From assembly GCF_029948085.1 (NCBI RefSeq), contig NZ_JARZZP010000004.1, positions 104,654 to 168,653 of the forward strand: a DNA stretch of 64,000 nt. Direction: 5' to 3'. The notes below the pieces were generated by a model. The model was not told the DNA's origin. It did not search any database and was given only the letters and a program-made list of their open reading frames with translations. Both the position numbers and the translations under genes were made by a program. This document shows positions 59,427-64,000 of this stretch, one piece after another. The stretch's first letter is position 1. Each line of letters starts with the position of its first letter. The DNA is from Streptococcus taonis. GTDB lineage: Bacteria > Bacillota > Bacilli > Lactobacillales > Streptococcaceae.

Positions 59427-59705
59427 TTATTTTCCAAGCGAAATCTTCCCTTCCCCTTGTTCTTTGGCCAATTGGAGAGCTCGATAGAAGGAGTAACCAC
59501 TCGCAGTTTCAAATTCACGGCCCAAGCGTTTTTCTTCACTCTTGCTTGGAACAATCGCTTTGAATCCCTTATAGGAATCTAGTAGTTTTTTTGCCTCTAC
59601 CTTGGTCTCATAGGCTGCTTCAACATCATTAAAAAAAGAAAGCACTGAAGCAAGTTCTTCAGTGCTCCACGACAAATCTAGTGGGTAACTATACTGTTTA
59701 TTCAT
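59427..59705 (-). CDS. UPF0223 family protein (YktA-like)
   Basis: 92 residues, all helical. [20 protein letters not shown] and [20 protein letters not shown] are conserved in UPF0223 of Firmicutes. Function unknown. Sits between spx and the inositol-phosphatase-like gene with no gaps, as in other streptococci. Confidence 0.9.
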   Translation of the reverse strand: MNKQYSYPLDLSWSTEELASVLSFFNDVEAAYETKVEAKKLLDSYKGFKAIVPSKSEEKRLGREFETASGYSFYRALQLAKEQGEGKISLGK

Positions 59706-60107
59706 CTAATTAATACCAGCTCTCAATGTAGCTTCTTTCAGTTCTTGTTTACGGTAACTACGAGGGAGAAAAGCACGAATCTCATCTTCATTAAAACCGA
59801 TTTGCATCCGCTTTGCATCAATAATAATCGGACGACGCAAAAGACTCGGATACTGCTCAATTAAATGAAGCAACTCCGATACTGAGATACTCTCTACATC
59901 AATATTCAATTTTTGAAAAATCTTTGAACGAGTCGAGATGATGTCATCAGTACCATTTTCGGTCAAGGAAAGAATGTGTTGCAGTTCTTTTCTCGTTAAA
60001 GGGCTGGTCATAATATTATGCTCTTGGAAGGGCACTTTATGATTCTCGAGCCAGGCCTTTGCTTTACGACATGATGTACAACTCGGTGATAAAAATAGTG
60101 TAATCAT
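59706..60107 (-). CDS. spx: Spx-type RNA polymerase-binding regulator
   Basis: 133 residues of the ArsC/Spx thioredoxin-like fold. The redox switch is C10-x-x-C13 (SPSCTSC), and RRPIIIDAKRMQIGFNEDEI is the Spx block after the conserved Arg. Spx binds the RNA polymerase alpha subunit and redirects transcription under thiol stress; streptococci have two and this one is probably SpxA1. ATG at 60107 starts the Spx family N-terminus. A -10 (TATAAT) is near 60135-60142. Confidence 0.9.
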   Translation of the reverse strand: MITLFLSPSCTSCRKAKAWLENHKVPFQEHNIMTSPLTRKELQHILSLTENGTDDIISTRSKIFQKLNIDVESISVSELLHLIEQYPSLLRRPIIIDAKRMQIGFNEDEIRAFLPRSYRKQELKEATLRAGIN

Positions 60108-60181
60108 GCTTTCCTCTTCTTTACATACTTTTCTATTCCTATTATACAAAAAAATAAAGCGCTTGACTAGTTATTTCCGTA

Positions 60182-60216
60182 AAAAAACCTACTTTTTCAA
60201 GAAAAATAGGTTTTTT
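60182..60216 (-). terminator. Terminator after the hemW operon
   Basis: AAAAAACCTA and TAGGTTTTTT pair and TTTTTTT follows on the minus strand; it lies about 100 bases beyond the stop at 60318. The spacer 60217-60317 shows nothing else. Confidence 0.8.
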
Positions 60217-60317
60217 AGAATCAAATGTGAATGTTCTGCTTAAATATAGACATATTCATGTTACAAACGATAGTTTTTTCCTAGATTTTATTTGGAATCA
60301 GTAATACTTTTCTTCAC

Positions 60318-60941
60318 TTATCTATTTGTTTTTCTACTCTGTAGGTACATAAATCCAAAAATCAATTCATACAAGCAGAAAAATAGAAGAAAGGCATGGA
60401 GGAAAAAGTCCTCTGGTAGGATAAGAATGACTGGATCTTTTGCTGGATCAAAAAGCCAAGTATCATCTCCCACAAAAAGAATTTGATGAAACAAAGTAAA
60501 GAACTGCTCAAATCCAATGAAAACACCAACTAAACCAAGAACCAAAGGTAGCGAGAGCATGATTAAGAGACCTCTACGGTAAAGAGATAGAAATCCTTTC
60601 TGAATGACTTGCTTCCAAAAAAGATAGAATATCGGTAGAGTTACTAGTGCTACTCCTTGAGCCAGATGGAACAAACCCTTCACAACCGCAAAATGATGGA
60701 TTCCAGATGCAGATGAAGGAAAATCTGGCATTTCCAATGCTTGATTTAATGGATTGGTCAAATAATCCATCAAAACATTAAAGTTATGCTGGATTATCTG
60801 AGGTTGCAGATGAACACGATTTGTCAAGTTTAACCAAGAAATTTCCTGAGGATAGATTAGCCATGCTAGGTATATTGTCAATAAAATAGCAAGCGAGAGG
60901 AGAAAGAGAATACTTCCTACAAAAGTAAACTTAGTTTTCAT
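60318..60941 (-). CDS. TIGR01906-type membrane protein
   Basis: 207 residues with four hydrophobic segments and a large extracellular loop between the first two ([38 protein letters not shown], the HHF..VK block typical of TIGR01906). Function unknown; conserved in the lactic acid bacteria beside the NagD-like and thioesterase genes. It overlaps the phosphatase gene by 11 bases. Confidence 0.8.
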   Translation of the reverse strand: MKTKFTFVGSILFLLSLAILLTIYLAWLIYPQEISWLNLTNRVHLQPQIIQHNFNVLMDYLTNPLNQALEMPDFPSSASGIHHFAVVKGLFHLAQGVALVTLPIFYLFWKQVIQKGFLSLYRRGLLIMLSLPLVLGLVGVFIGFEQFFTLFHQILFVGDDTWLFDPAKDPVILILPEDFFLHAFLLFFCLYELIFGFMYLQSRKTNR

Positions 60942-61704
60942 CGAAATTCCACTCCGCTAGACTTGAAAGGACATGAGTTGGTGCAATTGGCAAGTCTGCT
61001 ACTTCTTCAGGTTTTGTAAACCCTGTCGTCACCAAAAGACTAGGAATGCCATTGTCAATACCAGCTCGAATATCAGTCAGGTAATTATCGCCCACCATGA
61101 CAATTTCTTGGCGCTCAAGTCCTAGGTGTTCAATAGCCTTGTCCATAATAATCGCATTAGGTTTTCCAATATAAACTGGTTTTACACGAGTTGCTGCTTC
61201 AAGAAGAGTAATCAGTGAACCAGCACCAGGCAAAAGTCCACGTTCCGTTGGGATGTTCAAATCAGGGTTGGTACCGATAAAATGAGCTCCTTTATGAATA
61301 GCTAGGGTTGCCGTAGCAAATTTTTCATAGTCTACTTGCCAGTCCAAGCCAACAACCACATAGGCTGGATTTTCTTTATCTTCAACGTATCCTGCTGCTT
61401 GAATTGCTTCCTTGAGCCCTGCTTCTCCGATGACATAAACTGTCTTATCAAGTCCTAGGTCATTCATGTAATCAATAGTCGCTAAGGTTGCAGTATAGAT
61501 GGTCGATACAGGCGTATCGATGTTAAAGTGATTGGCTAGCATCTCTTGAACACTTTCAGGTGTACGAGTGGTGTTGTTTGTCACAAAAAGATAAGGAATC
61601 TCTCTTTTTTGTAACTCATGAACAAAAGCTTCACCTGCTGGGATTCTATCTTTCCCCTTATAGATTGTTCCGTCTAAATCAATTAAATATCCTTTATAAG
61701 TCAT
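60931..61704 (-). CDS. NagD-type HAD phosphatase
   Basis: 257 residues. HAD class [42 protein letters not shown] and [13 protein letters not shown]. Dephosphorylates small phosphates such as nucleotides or sugars; streptococcal members are often listed as TIGR01457. Eleven bases from the thioesterase gene. Confidence 0.9.
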   Translation of the reverse strand: MTYKGYLIDLDGTIYKGKDRIPAGEAFVHELQKREIPYLFVTNNTTRTPESVQEMLANHFNIDTPVSTIYTATLATIDYMNDLGLDKTVYVIGEAGLKEAIQAAGYVEDKENPAYVVVGLDWQVDYEKFATATLAIHKGAHFIGTNPDLNIPTERGLLPGAGSLITLLEAATRVKPVYIGKPNAIIMDKAIEHLGLERQEIVMVGDNYLTDIRAGIDNGIPSLLVTTGFTKPEEVADLPIAPTHVLSSLAEWNFDEN

Positions 61705-61714
61705 ACATTTCCTT

Positions 61715-62452
61715 CTAATCTTTGTTAATTTCTTGCCAAGTTATCTTTGCTTGAGCATTGATGTCGCCATCACTTGAGACTTGGTGATTGCTTTCTAGTC
61801 CATTCAATTCATAACTAGAAGTAATCATTCCGCCTGGTCGAACTTCCTTGACATATTTGAGGTTGATTTTTTTAGGGATATGATTAGTCAGGAAATCAGC
61901 TCCCATGACCTCAAAAATCCAATCTAAATACTTACTGTTATTAACGTGACCATTCATATCTAAGTCATAGAAACGAACATGGTAGTCCTTGCTTATCGCT
62001 TCTTCCAGCTCTGTATATTTTGGCCCACGGACCAGTTTCTTAGAAAATTCAGATTGATAAGGAGCGACAATTTCTGATACTACAGGATGAACCTTTCGAC
62101 TCTCAAAATCCATAAGGACAAAGGTAGCTACCATATGAATGATTTCTTGACCATCTTCATCATAAATAGTAAATCGGCGGTAGCAAAAAAGACGATTATA
62201 AGTCAAAGCTTCTGTTTCAATGGTGATTTCCTCAGCAAAACGAGGCAAACGAACCACGTCAATATCATAATCTGTGATAATCCAGACCAGATTATACTGT
62301 TCCAAAACATCCTTATCACTCACTCCCAGTTCAATTGACTGCATACCTGATACCTGGAGGGACAACAAGATCACATCTGGTAGCTTGATATGACCATTCA
62401 TGTCAGCCATATCAAAAGGAATTTTCATCTTCATTTGATAAGTTAAGCCCAT
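61715..62452 (-). CDS. Acyl-ACP thioesterase, FatA-like
   Basis: 245 residues, double hot-dog fold. [20 protein letters not shown] in the first half and [20 protein letters not shown] in the second carry the repeated D-x-N-G-H motif, with the catalytic Asn and His of the second. Releases fatty acids from acyl-carrier protein. Ends next to the HAD gene and follows hemW by four bases. Confidence 0.9.
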   Translation of the reverse strand: MGLTYQMKMKIPFDMADMNGHIKLPDVILLSLQVSGMQSIELGVSDKDVLEQYNLVWIITDYDIDVVRLPRFAEEITIETEALTYNRLFCYRRFTIYDEDGQEIIHMVATFVLMDFESRKVHPVVSEIVAPYQSEFSKKLVRGPKYTELEEAISKDYHVRFYDLDMNGHVNNSKYLDWIFEVMGADFLTNHIPKKINLKYVKEVRPGGMITSSYELNGLESNHQVSSDGDINAQAKITWQEINKD

Positions 62453-62456
62453 AATT

Positions 62457-63587
62457 TTACTCCAATATAAATCGTTCTGCTACTGTATCTCCTAAAAAGA
62501 GACCTCTCTTGGTCATACGAACACGATCCCCCTCAACCTGCATAAGACCTTGTTGAATCAAGTCTTTGACGGTATCACCATAAAGTTCTTGGAAAGACCG
62601 TCCGAATTTTTCTTCAAAGCGTGCCATGGAAACTCCTGACTTCTTGCGAAGCCCAAGGAACATCTCTTCTTCCATTTGCTCCCTTTGACTCAAGTGTTCT
62701 TCATTGATACGAGCACTTCCCTCTTCTACTGCCTTTAAATAATGGCGGATCGGCCCATGGTTTTTATAGCGAACACCATCTACATAGCCAGATGCACCTG
62801 CACCAATACCATAATACTCAGCATTGTCCCAGTACATAAGATTGTGACGACTTTCAAATCCTGATTTTGAAAAGTTAGAAATCTCATAATGCTCAAATCC
62901 AGCTCTTTCTAGCTCTGCAATGATATACTCAAACATCTCCGCTTCTAATTCTTCCTTAGGAAGAGGTAATTTCCCTCGTCTCATACGATTCATAAAGACC
63001 GTATGATTTTCTAAAATTAAGCTATAGAGACTCATATGAGGAATATCAAGGGCAATTGCCTTAGCGACATTGTCCTTTACCTGATCCATGGTCTGCCCAG
63101 GAAGTGCGTAAATTAAGTCAATGGAAATATTGTCAAAACCAGCCAGTTTGAGACGATCAATATTTTCATAAATATCCTTTTCCGTATGACTACGCCCTAT
63201 CTTTTTCAGCATTTTATCATCAAAGGTCTGAACACCTAGTGAAACACGATTAACTGCAGAATTTTGCAGAATAGCAATCTTATCAGCATCCAGGTCACCA
63301 GGATTAGCCTCAATAGTCAATTCTTCTAAGACTGACAAATCTAAGTTTTTAGTCAATCCTTCTAACAAAACTTCCAATTGAGAAGCGGACAAGGCTGTCG
63401 GTGTCCCACCACCAATATAGAGTGTACGCAATTTGTGAATATCATAAGAATGAAATTCTTGCAGTAGATGCTCTAGATAACTGTCTACTGGCTGATTTTT
63501 AATAAAGACCTTGGAAAAGTCACAATAATAACAAATCTGTGTGCAAAATGGTATGTGCACGTAGGCTGATGTCGGTTTCTTCTGCAT
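62457..63587 (-). CDS. hemW: Radical SAM protein HemW
   Basis: 376 residues. The iron-sulfur motif is CTQICYYC (C-x3-C-x2-C) right after AYVHIPF, followed by YIGGGTPTALS and SLGVQTFDDKMLKKIGRSH. HemW is a heme chaperone related to coproporphyrinogen oxidase HemN but lacks its activity; in a non-heme-making streptococcus its role is open. ATG at 63587 is used because the family begins just before YVHIPFC; it lies seven bases after an extended -10 with no ribosome binding site. Confidence 0.9.
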   Translation of the reverse strand: MQKKPTSAYVHIPFCTQICYYCDFSKVFIKNQPVDSYLEHLLQEFHSYDIHKLRTLYIGGGTPTALSASQLEVLLEGLTKNLDLSVLEELTIEANPGDLDADKIAILQNSAVNRVSLGVQTFDDKMLKKIGRSHTEKDIYENIDRLKLAGFDNISIDLIYALPGQTMDQVKDNVAKAIALDIPHMSLYSLILENHTVFMNRMRRGKLPLPKEELEAEMFEYIIAELERAGFEHYEISNFSKSGFESRHNLMYWDNAEYYGIGAGASGYVDGVRYKNHGPIRHYLKAVEEGSARINEEHLSQREQMEEEMFLGLRKKSGVSMARFEEKFGRSFQELYGDTVKDLIQQGLMQVEGDRVRMTKRGLFLGDTVAERFILE

Positions 63588-63594
63588 AGTATTT

Positions 63595-63603
63595 ATTATA
63601 CCA
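63595..63603 (-). promoter_or_regulatory. Extended -10 promoter of hemW
   Basis: TGGTATAAT on the minus strand ends seven bases before the hemW ATG. The start of transcription should fall one base before or at the ATG, so the message would be leaderless. No good -35 is needed for this promoter type and none is seen. Confidence 0.7.
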
Positions 63604-63605
63604 CA

Positions 63606-63659
63606 AAAGCGAACAATACTTAGAATTCCGTTTAACAAAATCCTAGCATTGTTCGCTTT
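63606..63659 (-). terminator. Hairpin after the surface-protein gene
   Basis: AAAGCGAACAAT.CT.AG and CTAG.ATTGTTCGCTTT form a long stem about 100 bases past the LPXTG gene stop. It abuts the hemW promoter. T-richness after it on the minus strand is limited, so it may be a terminator or a structural barrier. Confidence 0.6.
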
Positions 63660-63762
63660 CTTTATCTAAACATTCTTTTTATTTTACGACTAACATGATT
63701 CCCAGAACCAATCTAGTTTGTCTTTATAACACAAAAGAATGAATGTTTATTTGACTAAATTT

Positions 63763-64000
63763 TTAGTCTTCTTTTTTCTTTCCAAGAGCAAGTCCGAGAC
63801 CACCTAGAATACCAAGAAGACCTAGAGATGCAAGAGTCGCATTTGATTCTGTTCCTGTATTTGGCAATACTTTTTGAGAATCATTTGACTTAGCTCCATT
63901 AGTATCAGGTGTTACTGGCGCAGCTGGTGTTTCTGGTGTTACCTTAGCTGGTGTTTCTACTGGAACTTCAACTGTTGGTTGACCTGGTTCTGTAATCTTA
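63763..64000 (-). CDS. LPXTG cell-wall-anchored surface protein (C-terminal end)
   Basis: Only the last 78 codons are in the window. A Pro/Thr-rich stalk with PVETPAKVTPETPAAPVTPD precedes the sortase site LPNTG, a hydrophobic helix (TLASLGLLGILGGLGLAL) and the tail GKKKED. Sortase A would cut after Thr and link the protein to peptidoglycan. The function lies in the missing N-terminal part. Confidence 0.93.
   Translation of the reverse strand, partial: KITEPGQPTVEVPVETPAKVTPETPAAPVTPDTNGAKSNDSQKVLPNTGTESNATLASLGLLGILGGLGLALGKKKED

Overview
The window is a chromosomal segment of a low-GC Gram-positive coccus, almost certainly a mitis-group Streptococcus close to S. mitis, S. oralis or S. pneumoniae. 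This rests on near-family-identical housekeeping proteins (UvrB, NiaR/NiaX, the fused two-binding-domain amino-acid transporter, PotABCD, PstSCAB) and on two repeat families typical of pneumococcus and relatives: BOX elements (two copies, with 2 and 3 repeated B modules) and RUP-like elements of about 107 bp (one intact, one decayed, in tandem). No rRNA, tRNA, prophage, CRISPR array or intact insertion sequence was seen.

Layout. 1-830: glyQ 5' part with its T-box leader. 830-7160: an AT-rich accessory island of small minus-strand genes, several recognisable as polymorphic-toxin immunity proteins (Imm70-like, DUF443/TsaI-like membrane protein, SMI1/KNR4, barstar-like, DUF2185), mixed with unknown proteins and broken gene pieces, some resembling toxin C-terminal tips. 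No intact toxin is present. 7250-8440: rplJ-rplL with L10 leader. 8526-9646: niacin uptake and its regulator (niaX-niaR). 9643-12844: mutX, a small operon of a quinone-reductase-like protein with tandem membrane paralogs (one frameshifted), and a GNAT gene behind uvrB. 12857-17940: uvrB diverging from an amino-acid ABC transporter. 18050-31907: BOX, zwf, ftsY with two Cof-type phosphatases, Nudix, HD and TRIC genes, smc-rnc, then ylxM-ffh. 31937-38593: rluD-lspA-LysR regulator, sodA, holA, pyrD, gdhA. 38600-46640: RUPs, alaS with an upstream LURP-one gene under an Ala-type T-box, and the spermidine/putrescine operon potABCD preceded by an unexplained structured leader. 46643-50808: murB, a YhfC-type membrane protease, acetolactate decarboxylase, BOX, MocR-type regulator. 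50828-57239: an amino-acid binding lipoprotein, a Nudix hydrolase and the phosphate operon pstSCAB1B2-phoU. 57350-63587: rRNA methyltransferase, inositol-phosphatase-like protein, UPF0223, Spx, and a hemW-thioesterase-HAD-membrane protein run. 63763-64000: the C-terminal end of an LPXTG surface protein.

The protein-targeting genes ftsY and ffh lie on either side of smc-rnc; T-boxes tie glyQ and LURP-alaS to tRNA charging; NiaR probably represses its own operon through a palindrome over the niaX promoter. The points most worth a second look are the immunity island, the structured RNA before potA, the apparently leaderless starts of hemW and ylxM, and the frameshifted membrane paralog.
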